Source: Sulfurimonas sp. (lineage in GTDB: Bacteria; Campylobacterota; Campylobacteria; Campylobacterales; Sulfurimonadaceae). Taken from it: DNA of 35,395 nucleotides. Positions 8,313-16,342 of the stretch are shown one piece after another (the stretch's first letter is position 1; the number at the start of each line of letters is the position of its first letter). The position numbers were made by a program, and so were the translations under genes. The notes beneath the pieces are model-generated. The model was given only the letters and a program-made list of their open reading frames with translations. It was not told the origin of the DNA and searched no databases. The stretch is from contig JAERRX010000153.1 in NCBI GenBank assembly GCA_016735225.1, positions 1 to 35,395 of the forward strand. Reading direction: 5' to 3'.

Positions 8313-9917
8313 ATGGTATCAGTAAATAATTTAATAATGCGTTATGGAAATAGAGTCCTTTTTCAAGATATAAATCTTAAACTTGACCGTCATAAAAGAT
8401 ATGGTCTTATCGGTGCAAATGGCGCAGGTAAAACAACTTTTTTAAACATTTTGAGCGGTAAGCTTGATGAATTTGAAGGCGATGTAAATATAGAAAATGG
8501 TCTTAAAGTAGGTGTTTTAGGGCAAAATCAGTTTGCGTTTGAAGAGTACACCATCTTAGATACTGTTCTTTATGGAAACAAAAGACTATATGATGCTATA
8601 AAAGAAAAAGAGGAGCTATATGCAAATGGTGACTTTGAAGATGATGCCATAAACAATCGTCTAGCAGACTTAGAGGTTATCTGTGTTGAAGAGGACCCAA
8701 CTTATGAGTATGATGTAAATATCACTAAAGTTCTTGAAAATGTAGGAATTTCAGCAGATCAAAACCAAGATCTTATGAGTACACTAGATAGTGCCGATAA
8801 GTTTAAAGTTTTACTTGCTCAAGTTCTCTATCCAAAACCTGATGTATTGTTTCTTGATGAGCCTACAAATAACCTCGATATTGAGACTATTAGCTGGTTG
8901 GAAAATGAACTAAAAAGACATGAGGGAACTATGGTAGTTATCTCTCACGATAGGCACTTTTTAAACTCAGTAGTTACAAATATACTAGATGTTGATTATC
9001 AAAAGATTCGTGAGTTTACGGGAACTTATGATGACTGGTATATCGCTGCAAATGTTATCGCAAAGCAGATGGAACTTAACAATGCTAAAAAAGAGAAAGA
9101 AAAAGATGAGCTTGAAGCTTTTGTTCGTAGGTTTAGTGCAAATGCATCTAAGGCAAAACAAGCAACTTCAAGACAAAGAAAACTAGATAAACTTGTTATA
9201 GAAGATATAAAACCCTCTTCAAGAAGAGACCCAAGTGTAGTTTTTAAGGCAAAAAGAACTATGGGAGATGAGGCTTTAAACCTTGTAAATATTGGGCACT
9301 CTTTTGGAGACAATGAAGTTTTAAAAGATATAAGCCTTAAGTTTGACCCAAATGAAAAAGTCGCACTTATAGGTCCAAATGGTGTAGGTAAAACAACTCT
9401 ACTTAAGATACTTATGGAAGAGATGAAGCCTAGTTCTGGCGAAATCAACTGGGGTGCTACTATAGAAAACTCCTACTTTCCTCAAGACACAGCAGATACT
9501 ATAAATGGAGATGGAACTCTTTATGACTGGCTTAGAGCATTTGACCCTAAGCGAGATATTGCCGAGATCAGAAACTGTTTAGGTCGTATGCTTTTTAACG
9601 GTGAACAGCAAGAAAAGTCAGTTATTAGCATCTCTGGTGGAGAAAAACACAGAATGATGCTCTCAAAGATGATGCTTGAGGGTGGAAACTTTTTAGTTCT
9701 TGATGAGCCTTCAAATCACCTTGACCTTGAGGCTATCGTGGCTCTAGGTGAAGCACTTTTTAACTTTAAGGGCAATGTTATTTGTGTTTCTCATGACCGT
9801 GAGCTACTAGATGCTTTTGCTTCTCGTATTATTGAGATACATGCCGATGGAAGTTTAACCGACTTCAAGGGAAGTTATGAAGAATATGCAGCTGCTAAAA
9901 CAAATGGAGAAATTTAA
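8313..9917 (+). CDS. ABC-F family ATPase (YbiT/YkpA-like)
   Basis: A soluble protein (534 aa) of two fused ABC ATPase domains with no membrane domain: Walker A GANGAGKT and GPNGVGKT, Walker B VLFLDEPTNNLD and FLVLDEPSNHLD, and a charged linker (about 240-310, KKEKEKDELEAFVRRFSANASKAKQATSRQRKLDKL) typical of ABC-F proteins. ABC-F proteins bind the ribosomal E site and help stalled ribosomes, or protect them from antibiotics. The second signature is canonical (ISGGEKHRM). The first reads TLDSADKFKVLLAQ, with no Ser-Gly-Gly, as also seen in YbiT relatives. The gene heads an operon: its TAA directly abuts the ATG of the next gene. Confidence 0.92.
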   Translation: MVSVNNLIMRYGNRVLFQDINLKLDRHKRYGLIGANGAGKTTFLNILSGKLDEFEGDVNIENGLKVGVLGQNQFAFEEYTILDTVLYGNKRLYDAIKEKEELYANGDFEDDAINNRLADLEVICVEEDPTYEYDVNITKVLENVGISADQNQDLMSTLDSADKFKVLLAQVLYPKPDVLFLDEPTNNLDIETISWLENELKRHEGTMVVISHDRHFLNSVVTNILDVDYQKIREFTGTYDDWYIAANVIAKQMELNNAKKEKEKDELEAFVRRFSANASKAKQATSRQRKLDKLVIEDIKPSSRRDPSVVFKAKRTMGDEALNLVNIGHSFGDNEVLKDISLKFDPNEKVALIGPNGVGKTTLLKILMEEMKPSSGEINWGATIENSYFPQDTADTINGDGTLYDWLRAFDPKRDIAEIRNCLGRMLFNGEQQEKSVISISGGEKHRMMLSKMMLEGGNFLVLDEPSNHLDLEAIVALGEALFNFKGNVICVSHDRELLDAFASRIIEIHADGSLTDFKGSYEEYAAAKTNGEI

Positions 9918-10745
9918 ATGAATAAGTATGAAGATTATATAGGTCTAGGAATTGCTGGAAACTTTGCACTTCACTTAGCTCAAGCTGGTGAAGAAAAAGA
10001 GTATGTAGATATTATCACCGCCGATGAAGCTGCACCTAAGGGGATGTTTCCTTTTTATCTTCCTAAAGCTGGTAGCTCTAAAGAGATGTTAAATGTTTAT
10101 CCTGTTTCTAGTGACACACTAAAACTACCCACTCAAGATGTAAATGTGCAGATAGAACCAGAAGTTGCACTAATCTGTGAGCTTAAGTATGTGTATTGTG
10201 TACTTTCTACTATCACACCTACACACTTTGGGGCTTACAATGACTGCTCTATCAGAGTAGATGGAGCATCTAAGACTAGCGAGAAAAAAAACTGGGGAGA
10301 GGCTTCTAAGGGTCTAAGTGACAAACTCATAGAGATAGATAAGTTTTCAAAAGGTGGCATAATGGACAGCTACTCCATCTGTAGCTTTTTAAAAAGAGAT
10401 GGGGAGCTAAATGCTTATGGGGAAAATACTGAACTTACAGGGTATAGTTATTTTCATGAAAAGCTATCATCATGGATACTAAACCAGATGAAATCTCAAC
10501 AAGACTTTGGACCACTTGAAGATATATCCAAATATCTAAGAGAGTGTAACTACCCCTCAAAAGCTATCATAAGTATTGGTGCAACAAGATATACTGAGTA
10601 TGGCGAAAAAACATTTTTAAAAAAAGATGATGAGATCATAGTAGCACTATATAATAGAGATGATTTTTCACTGTCTCAACTTACACAAAACATAAAAAAT
10701 GGCTCTTTTGATAAGATAAGCATACTATCTCAAACAGTTATATAA
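9918..10745 (+). CDS. DUF5718-like conserved protein
   Basis: A 275-aa protein beginning YEDYIGLGIAGNFALHLAQAGE, with a central VNVQIEPEVALICELKY and YNDCSIRVDGASKTSEKKNWGEASKGLS. I associate this pattern with DUF5718, a family common in Campylobacterota; this is from memory, not a search. The middle segment is reminiscent of fumarylacetoacetate-hydrolase-like folds (EPEVAL, NDCS), but I see no full metal-binding set. There is no signal peptide or membrane segment. It sits immediately after the ABC-F gene (GGAG site inside that gene's end) and one base before the SUI1 gene, so it is surely co-transcribed with both. Confidence 0.65.
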   Translation: MNKYEDYIGLGIAGNFALHLAQAGEEKEYVDIITADEAAPKGMFPFYLPKAGSSKEMLNVYPVSSDTLKLPTQDVNVQIEPEVALICELKYVYCVLSTITPTHFGAYNDCSIRVDGASKTSEKKNWGEASKGLSDKLIEIDKFSKGGIMDSYSICSFLKRDGELNAYGENTELTGYSYFHEKLSSWILNQMKSQQDFGPLEDISKYLRECNYPSKAIISIGATRYTEYGEKTFLKKDDEIIVALYNRDDFSLSQLTQNIKNGSFDKISILSQTVI

Positions 10746-10746
10746 G

Positions 10747-11091
10747 ATGAGCAGAGGCAAGAAACTAGACCTTTTTATAGGTGCAAACATAGACAATGGC
10801 TGGGCAGAAGTTCAAGCACCTAAAAAGGAGTCTATTTCTAAAGAGATCCTAGAGCCTTCAAAACATTTTTTATACTTTTCTAAAGAAAAAAGAAGAGGTA
10901 AGACCGTAACTATTGTTGGAGAGTTTTTACTATCAAAAGATGACAAAACAGCTACTCTTAAAACCTTGAAAAAAAAGCTAGGTTGCGGGGGAGCTGTTAA
11001 AAACAATTTCTTAGAGTTTCAAGGCGAACTAAAAGAGAAGCTAAGACCTCTTCTAGTAAAACTAGGTTTCAGGTTTAAGCTCGGACACTGA
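10747..11091 (+). CDS. yciH: SUI1/YciH family translation factor-like protein
   Basis: The 114-aa protein carries the eIF1/SUI1 fold signature in its second half: KEKRRGKTVTIVGEFLLSKDDKTATLKTLKKKLGCGGAVKNNFLEFQGELKEKLRPLLVKLGF. The family hallmark is LKKKLGCGGxVK followed by a QG..(R/K)EKL helix. Bacterial YciH can affect start-codon selection at initiation. It follows the DUF5718-like gene by one base, in an operon with a ribosome-acting ABC-F ATPase, so a translation-linked operon is plausible. Its last ~95 bases lie in copy 1 of a 119-bp repeat. Copy 2 carries a relic of the same 3' end with an in-frame TAA. Confidence 0.85.
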   Translation: MSRGKKLDLFIGANIDNGWAEVQAPKKESISKEILEPSKHFLYFSKEKRRGKTVTIVGEFLLSKDDKTATLKTLKKKLGCGGAVKNNFLEFQGELKEKLRPLLVKLGFRFKLGH

Positions 11092-11116
11092 TGGTGTAGT
11101 TGATTCGCTTGCATTT
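10998..11116. repeat. 119-bp direct repeat, copy 1
   Basis: This copy matches 12472-12590 without gaps (constant offset 1474), with 8 mismatches by my count (about 93% identity). It holds the functional 3' end of yciH. On the other strand it holds a relic of the GGDEF gene's last codons (NASESTTPSVSELKPET then stop). Confidence 0.93.
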
Positions 11117-11186
11117 AGATTCGTATAAATAAACTAAGTTATCTAAACCTAAGCATATCTAATTAATAGGGGTTGAGATACCTATT

Positions 11187-12392
11187 TTAATACAAAAACC
11201 CAAACAACCAAAGAGGCAACCTGTTTTTAAAACCAACTTCTATAGCATCTGATGCTACAAATGAATGATCAATATCTTTTATCTGATCAAAGCCTTTGTT
11301 TTTACCACCTATCTCAAATCTATATTTCTCATCTACTAAAAAGTCGCCTCTATCAACATAGTAGATTGAGCTATCTACACTCACTTGAGAGGCAAAAAAA
11401 CTCTCTCTCACTGTGCCGATCTTAGGCTCTAAACAAAGTGAAGAAAAAAGTGTTGTATTGCTTAGATAAAGCTTATCTGGCTTTTGCATAGACTTAAACC
11501 TTTTGCCCTCATATACCACATGTCGCAATAGTTCAGCTTTGTGTAGCAACTCAATATATTTGTACAGGGTCACTTTTGATGTACCGACTCGTTTTGCCAA
11601 TGCTTCAACACTTAGCTCTAGTGGACTTGAAACGCAAATACTCGTTAATAACTTTCGCAAAGTATTGATCTTATCTCCTGTGATATTGTAGATGGAGCCT
11701 AAGTCTGTATATAGTATTGTGTTGATTGTATCTAGTACCATCTGAGTATAAGCATCTTTGTTTTGAAAATAAAATGGATAAGCACCTATCTTTAGATACT
11801 TTTCAAAATGCTTAAGAACTTTTTGCTCATTTAGCTCTTTCATTATATGGTTTGCAATATCTATATGATCTTGCAAAATATTTTCTATCTTATAGCTTTG
11901 GAGTTTTTTATCTAAACTAAGCTCCAAATACTCTTTAAATGATAATATCGGTAGATGATACATGGCATATCGCCTTGTAAAGCTTGGGTTTGTCAGTTTT
12001 ATAGCACTTGAACCTGAAAATAAAACTTTTATATCTAAAAAATCATAGATGCTTTTTAACTCTTGCTCAAAACCTCTAGCCTCATGAACCTCATCAATAA
12101 ATATACACTTACCACCATATTTTACAAACTCACTCACAAAATCAAAAAGTGATATATCAGCCATCTGAGGATGATCACACGATATATAAAGTATTTCATC
12201 ACTTTGTAACTCCAGTGAGGTAGCTATCTGTAAAAGAAGTGTTGTTTTTCCTACACCTCTTGAGCCATATATTCCCCTAAATTTTGAATCACTTTTTTTA
12301 AGTTTATCATATAAAAAACGATGATATTTTACATCAATAGTTTCTAGTTTTTTATTTGAAAGTTCAAAAAGTGAGTTTAGTAATTTTTTCAT
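11187..12392 (-). CDS. AAA_14/DUF4143-type ATPase
   Basis: A 401-aa P-loop ATPase: Walker A GIYGSRGVGKTTLLLQ (about residues 40-55), Walker B KCIFIDEVHEARGFEQELKSIYDF, sensor-like VLFSGSSAIKL, then RRYAMYHLPILSFKEYLEL. The C-terminal half has a winged-helix-like stretch (LSVEALAKRVGTSKVTLYKYIELLHKAELL) and a DUF4143-like nuclease-fold region (RESFFASQV...YYVDRGDFLVDEKYRFEIGGKN). Such solitary ATPases are abundant, patchily distributed and of unclear role. The gene lies alone between two 119-bp direct repeats and so was inserted between yciH and the GGDEF gene. A palindromic AT-rich region lies directly upstream. The family call is strong; the function is not known. Confidence 0.88.
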   Translation of the reverse strand: MKKLLNSLFELSNKKLETIDVKYHRFLYDKLKKSDSKFRGIYGSRGVGKTTLLLQIATSLELQSDEILYISCDHPQMADISLFDFVSEFVKYGGKCIFIDEVHEARGFEQELKSIYDFLDIKVLFSGSSAIKLTNPSFTRRYAMYHLPILSFKEYLELSLDKKLQSYKIENILQDHIDIANHIMKELNEQKVLKHFEKYLKIGAYPFYFQNKDAYTQMVLDTINTILYTDLGSIYNITGDKINTLRKLLTSICVSSPLELSVEALAKRVGTSKVTLYKYIELLHKAELLRHVVYEGKRFKSMQKPDKLYLSNTTLFSSLCLEPKIGTVRESFFASQVSVDSSIYYVDRGDFLVDEKYRFEIGGKNKGFDQIKDIDHSFVASDAIEVGFKNRLPLWLFGFLY

Positions 12393-12415
12393 TATCTATC
12401 CAATAGTAAAGTCAA

Positions 12416-12465
12416 TTAAACTATTATAGTATAATATAGTTTAAATGTTATCAACTATTATAGTA
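12416..12465 (-). promoter_or_regulatory. Promoter/operator region of the AAA_14 ATPase
   Basis: Upstream of the ATPase ATG (12392), TTAAACTAT...ATAGTTTAA forms an inverted repeat (12416-12444). The 11-mer CTATTATAGTA occurs twice (12421-12431 and 12455-12465). On the minus strand each copy contains TATAAT, and a TTGATA lies between them. Overlap of repeats with a promoter suggests a repressor site, possibly for autoregulation. The regulator is not identified. Confidence 0.45.
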
Positions 12466-12471
12466 ATAATA

Positions 12472-12590
12472 TAAAAACAACTCCTTAGAGTTTCAAGGCG
12501 AACTAAACGAGAAGCCAAGACCTCTTCTAGTATAACTAGGTTTTAGGTTTAAGCTCGGACACTGATGGTGTAGTCGATTCACTTGCATTT
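12472..12590. repeat. 119-bp direct repeat, copy 2
   Basis: This is the partner of 10998-11116. It holds the functional 3' end of the minus-strand GGDEF gene. The duplicated yciH tail on the plus strand is dead: the reading LEFQGELNEKPRPLLV is followed by TAA. Confidence 0.93.
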
Positions 12591-13798
12591 GTTGTTATTG
12601 TATATCTATCCCTGCCACCACTTTTGGCACTATATAGCATCTCATCTGCACGACTCAACAAAACCTTTTCATCAAGTGCTTCATCTGCTATGCAACAGAC
12701 TACACCAATAGAGATACTCAAGAATTCATTGACTTTGCTTGCTTCATGTTTTATCTTTATATCTCTAATAGAGTCACATATAGTTTTTGCTAACTTAGCA
12801 CTGTTTGACTTATCGGTATCTACTAAAATAACACCAAACTCTTCTCCGCCTAGCCTAAACACATAGTCACTTGGTCTATGCAAAGAGCTTTTTAAAACTT
12901 TTGCAACACTTTTGAGAGCTAAGTCACCTTTTATATGACCATAAGTATCATTGTACTGTTTAAAAAAGTCGATATCTAACATCATAAAAGTTATAAAAGA
13001 TTTTGCTCTTTTTGCTCTTTTTAATTCTCTATCATAGATAAAGTTAAAATACCTTCTATTGTGCAAAGTAGTTAAAACATCTGTGTATGATGCATTTTCA
13101 AGTTTTTTATTTGCTCGTTGGAGTTTTTTTGTTGTGATTTCTAAGTTTGCATGGTCATTTTGAATACTTTTAAATACATAAAAAGAGATTACTGACACAC
13201 CTAGTATGGTAAACAGAAGTATTACTCCAACACTAAATATCATCGACTCATATACTTTTAAAAACTTTTTTCGTTCATATTTGGCTACTTTAACCTCATA
13301 ACTGATTAGTTTTTTTATTGTTTTATGAATATGCTCCATCTCTTGTTCAAAGCTTTTTATAGAAATATTTTTTAAATCATCGCCATTCACTATAGCTTGG
13401 AGTATTTTTTTAAAGTAATTATTTGTATCTTCTATTTGAGATGCTGCATATTCTATATATTGCGACTCCTCATCTCTCTTGAAATGCGACTCATAATTTC
13501 TCCATTGATAATTAACTTTCATAAGTGCATCTTGAATTTCTGATGAAACTTGAGAGCGGTTTATAGCATCATTTTTTGCTTTATAGATCGTGTTTGTAAT
13601 GCTACCATGATATATCTGTAGTATTTCGTTGAGTTCTATAACTGGGATAAGTGTACCAAAGTAAAGTGAGTCTAAACTTTTCTTCATCGAGTTGATATTT
13701 AATGCTCCTACAGTACCAACTAAAAAAAGACCTATTGTCACTAGTAAAAACAAGAACCATAGTTTACTCCTTAACTTTAGTGCTTCAATAAACCCCAT
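12536..13798 (-). CDS. Membrane-anchored diguanylate cyclase (GGDEF)
   Basis: The enzyme makes cyclic di-GMP from two GTP. The 420-aa protein has TM1 at about residues 12-34 (KLWFLFLLVTIGLFLVGTVGAL). A periplasmic four-helix-bundle-like sensor (about 35-180, similar to MCP-type 4HB domains) follows, then TM2 at about 183-206 and a short coiled coil (LEITTKKLQRANKKLENAS). The GGDEF domain (about 240-400) has the active-site motif FRLGGEEFGVIL, so GGEEF. RPSD is placed five residues before it, matching the inhibitory I-site RxxD; an intact cyclase with product feedback is expected. A good Shine-Dalgarno site (AAGGGAAG) supports the start. Its last codons lie in copy 2 of the 119-bp repeat. Confidence 0.93.
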   Translation of the reverse strand: MGFIEALKLRSKLWFLFLLVTIGLFLVGTVGALNINSMKKSLDSLYFGTLIPVIELNEILQIYHGSITNTIYKAKNDAINRSQVSSEIQDALMKVNYQWRNYESHFKRDEESQYIEYAASQIEDTNNYFKKILQAIVNGDDLKNISIKSFEQEMEHIHKTIKKLISYEVKVAKYERKKFLKVYESMIFSVGVILLFTILGVSVISFYVFKSIQNDHANLEITTKKLQRANKKLENASYTDVLTTLHNRRYFNFIYDRELKRAKRAKSFITFMMLDIDFFKQYNDTYGHIKGDLALKSVAKVLKSSLHRPSDYVFRLGGEEFGVILVDTDKSNSAKLAKTICDSIRDIKIKHEASKVNEFLSISIGVVCCIADEALDEKVLLSRADEMLYSAKSGGRDRYTITTNASESTTPSVSELKPKT

Positions 13799-13928
13799 AT
13801 ACTTCCCTTATATTCATATAGTTATAATTTATAGCAATTTTTATACCATTATGCTTAATAAATTTAAATCCAATAAAGTAAAGCAAAAACTTCACAGTTG
13901 CTATAGCTCTAGTTTTTTAAATCTTTCA

Positions 13929-14858
13929 TTATTTTATTTTACTCATCTTGTCCATATAAGACTCCAAATCCTCTTTAACAATCTCTTTTAGCCATTGAGG
14001 CTCTATCACAAAAATATGAGGTATCCAATATTTAATAATGGGTAGTATCTCCATTTCATGAGTTACTTTTACACCAAACTCCATACTGCCATCGGCTCTT
14101 AAGGATTCTACTTTTTGAGTAGGTAGTGGTCTTCGTTTAAAAAACTTAGCACAGGACTTATCTGCAAATAGCCTTACTTCAAAAGGTTCTACGCCTCTTT
14201 GAAACCAAACAGATATGGACTCATCGAGAAGAGTATCAAGTTCACCATCTGTTTCAAATATAGTATCTGTTATAGTAGGGTTAGAAATATTTTTAAGATA
14301 GTATTTTTTTAAAATATCATCTCTAAGTCCAATCAAATACCAAAAACCCTCAAAATTAACTATCTTAAGTGCTTGTATCGTTGCAGTGTAAATATCGTGT
14401 CTTTCATCATCATAGGAGCATCTTACTTCTTTCTTCTCTTTTATAGCAGTTTCAAGAACTTGTATATCCTCAAACCTATCGCTTATATCTTCAATATTGA
14501 GTTTTGTATAGATGGGGTTAAAATCTTCATTTTTGATTTTAGACAATAATTTATGTGCTTTTGTAGAAAATTTACCACCAATACTTTGAGTTATCTTTTC
14601 AATAATATCAAGAACTATTTCATCTTCTAGTGATTTTGTTTTTTCAACTCTAAAACCATCTTGCATCTTCCATTTTTTGTTTTCTTGATAGATAGGAAAG
14701 GAGACAAGTCGTTCATTAAAGTCTCTTTGTATAGTTCTGTCGCTTGTGTTAAACTCTTTAGCTAACTCTTTTACCGAAAGTGCTTCGCCATCATTTAATT
14801 TTGATAGTATTACCGTTAGTCTTGTTAAGATTTTATCGTAGTCGTGTTTATATGCCAT
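13929..14858 (-). CDS. WYL-domain transcriptional regulator
   Basis: A 309-aa regulator: an N-terminal winged HTH of the DeoR/HTH_11 type (LNDGEALSVKELAKEFNTSDRTIQRDFNERL), a middle linker, and a WYL domain (ALKIVNFEGFWYLIGLRDDILKKYYLKNISNPTI) followed by the WCX-like C-terminal region (FEVRLFADKSCAKFFKRRPLPTQKVE). WYL domains sense nucleotide-type ligands, and such regulators often control phage-defence islands. AAGGTGAT precedes the ATG. It borders the accessory block on its left; its target is unknown, but the block to its right is a candidate. Confidence 0.9.
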   Translation of the reverse strand: MAYKHDYDKILTRLTVILSKLNDGEALSVKELAKEFNTSDRTIQRDFNERLVSFPIYQENKKWKMQDGFRVEKTKSLEDEIVLDIIEKITQSIGGKFSTKAHKLLSKIKNEDFNPIYTKLNIEDISDRFEDIQVLETAIKEKKEVRCSYDDERHDIYTATIQALKIVNFEGFWYLIGLRDDILKKYYLKNISNPTITDTIFETDGELDTLLDESISVWFQRGVEPFEVRLFADKSCAKFFKRRPLPTQKVESLRADGSMEFGVKVTHEMEILPIIKYWIPHIFVIEPQWLKEIVKEDLESYMDKMSKIK

Positions 14859-15122
14859 TGTCCATCACCTTATACATTTATCTTTGTCCTCACAACCCTA
14901 GCATCACTTTGATTCCAAATTCAAACTATTAACAAACAATATAGCCTATATTATCTTAATTTATGCATTATCAAAATTTTCTTCTAATAAAAAACATGTT
15001 AGCACTCACTTATGAACCTTTATTATTTTCATATAAGTCGAACAGATAAATACAAAAATCAAGATATTTAAAATCACTAAATATCTATATAGAAATAGAC
15101 GAAAAAAGTTTGGTTTTTTGAT

Positions 15123-15475
15123 ATGTTTGGCACTACTACTCTTGCTATTCTTGCTGTACTGTTATGGTATCATAATTTAATTGGCATACTATCCCCTGAT
15201 TTTTTGGCAATATCCTTATAAAAAAAGAAGGTGGAGCTTATACTTTTTCCATTGTAGATATTAACAGAATGGATTTCGTTAGAATTGATGGATATGAGGG
15301 TTTAGAAAATTTTAACAAACTTTGGGCAGACGAGAGCGACTTAGCGATCATGGCAAAGACTTACACTTCTCTTGAGAGTCTTGATGAGACTAAAGCGATC
15401 AAGATAGCCATAGAGTGCGATCGCAAGAACAAAAGAGTAAAGAACTTCAAAAAAAGGCTCAAAGCTAAAAAGTAA
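15123..15475 (+). pseudogene. LPS kinase (InaA/WaaP-like) C-terminal remnant, frameshifted
   Basis: The track ORF (15269-15475) is only the tail of a longer frame that runs from 15200: FFGNILIKKEGGAYTFSIVDINRMDF...ENFNKLWADES...AKTY. This resembles the catalytic-loop-to-end part of InaA-type lipopolysaccharide kinases (HxDLSPGNIL...FSLVDxNRMxF...NFxRL). Upstream the same protein continues in another frame from 15123 (MFGTTTLAILAVLLWYHNLIGILSPDF). Adding one T to the T-run at 15200-15205 joins the two as ...SPDFFGNIL. The kinase N-lobe is absent and the catalytic His-x-Asp is not intact. The family link is from motif memory, moderate certainty. Confidence 0.55.
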
Positions 15476-15823
15476 TCACTAAATTGCACTTGCCACTACT
15501 GACTCCTAAAATTTAAATTTGCCATTTTATTAAAATAGACATATTTAAAATCGAATTTTAACTGTCGATATTAGATAACTATTAGTTAATTGATATTTTA
15601 GCACCAACCAGATTAATATATCATAAAAACCTGATTGCTAAAATGTTGTTTCAACACCTTCTTATATGGGCAGGTGTAGGCTATGGAGTTTGCGAGTGGA
15701 ATGCTCTTTGTTGGTGGGCTTGATGGTTTTGTTTATTGTAATGAATAAGTAGTTTATCTCTTATATATAGAAGCTTATTGTTATATCTTGACAACTTTAT
15801 ATCTACTTATTTAAAAGTTGTTA
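15476..15823. other. Gene-free AT-rich stretch
   Basis: I find no supportable gene here. It contains a spaced inverted repeat (ATTTTAGCA at 15595-15603 and TGCTAAAAT at 15636-15644). A less AT-rich patch at about 15660-15730 has short open frames but no recognisable product. It could be decayed coding sequence or the 3' untranslated region of the FtsZ-like gene. Confidence 0.5.
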
Positions 15824-16342
15824 TTATTTATATTCAATATTGTTAGCTACCGTATCTTTTTCATATCCAGTAAACAAAATTGTAGCTTTCACATAGTTCG
15901 CACTAACTGATTTATCCGTTGTTGTTCCCCAAATAATGTCAGATTCATCATGAGCATTTTCATCTATTATCTCCATAGCTTCGGCAATTTCCATAATAGG
16001 CAAATCAGGGTGAACTACAAAATGTATCAACATGCCTGATATTTTATCCATCAAACTATAATCCAAAGATGAATTTTCTATTGATAGCTTTATGGCTTGG
16101 GTTGCTGAATTTTTACCCTCATATTCACCAATGCCACTAAATGCTTTACTGCCATGACTCATAATGACTTTTAAATCATCAAAATCAAGGTTTATATCAT
16201 TATCTCCACTCGATAAAACTACTCCAAGCATTCCTTTTATTGATTCTTTTATTTCATTGCTAAACTCTGTATTATCTATATATGTATATAGCTCTTTTTT
16301 GTCTATATTAGCATTTGATTCTGTTACTTCAAATATTTCCAT
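15824..16342 (-). CDS. Free-standing FtsZ C-terminal domain protein (no GTPase domain)
   Basis: The 172-aa protein aligns with the second half of bacterial FtsZ. Residues 26-60 match the H7 core helix and T7 loop (IKESIKGMLGVVLSSGDNDINLDFDDLKVIMSH), with the loop's Asn51, Asp53 and Asp56 (N-x-D-x-x-D) kept. Residues 60-160 match the C-terminal subdomain (FSGIGEYEGKNSATQAI, GMLIHFVVHPDLPIMEI, DIIWGTTTD, YVKATILFTGYEKD), close to epsilonproteobacterial FtsZ. The Rossmann-like GTP-binding domain with GGGTGTG is absent, and so is the terminal FtsA/ZipA-binding peptide. A strong Shine-Dalgarno site (CAGGAGAG) sits in the end of the upstream sigma-like ORF, whose TAA overlaps this ATG (TAATG). It could cap or poison FtsZ filaments (inference). 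It might otherwise be only a retained fragment, but the clean start site argues for expression. Confidence 0.85.
   Translation of the reverse strand: MEIFEVTESNANIDKKELYTYIDNTEFSNEIKESIKGMLGVVLSSGDNDINLDFDDLKVIMSHGSKAFSGIGEYEGKNSATQAIKLSIENSSLDYSLMDKISGMLIHFVVHPDLPIMEIAEAMEIIDENAHDESDIIWGTTTDKSVSANYVKATILFTGYEKDTVANNIEYK

Noticed and set aside
9026-9448. 140-aa minus-strand ORF
   Set aside because: A shadow of the ABC-F gene; no start site or domain.
15126-15145. Sigma-54-like promoter (TTGGCAC...TTGC)
   Set aside because: The distance between the GG and GC elements is 13 bases instead of 10, and the stretch appears to be decayed coding sequence.
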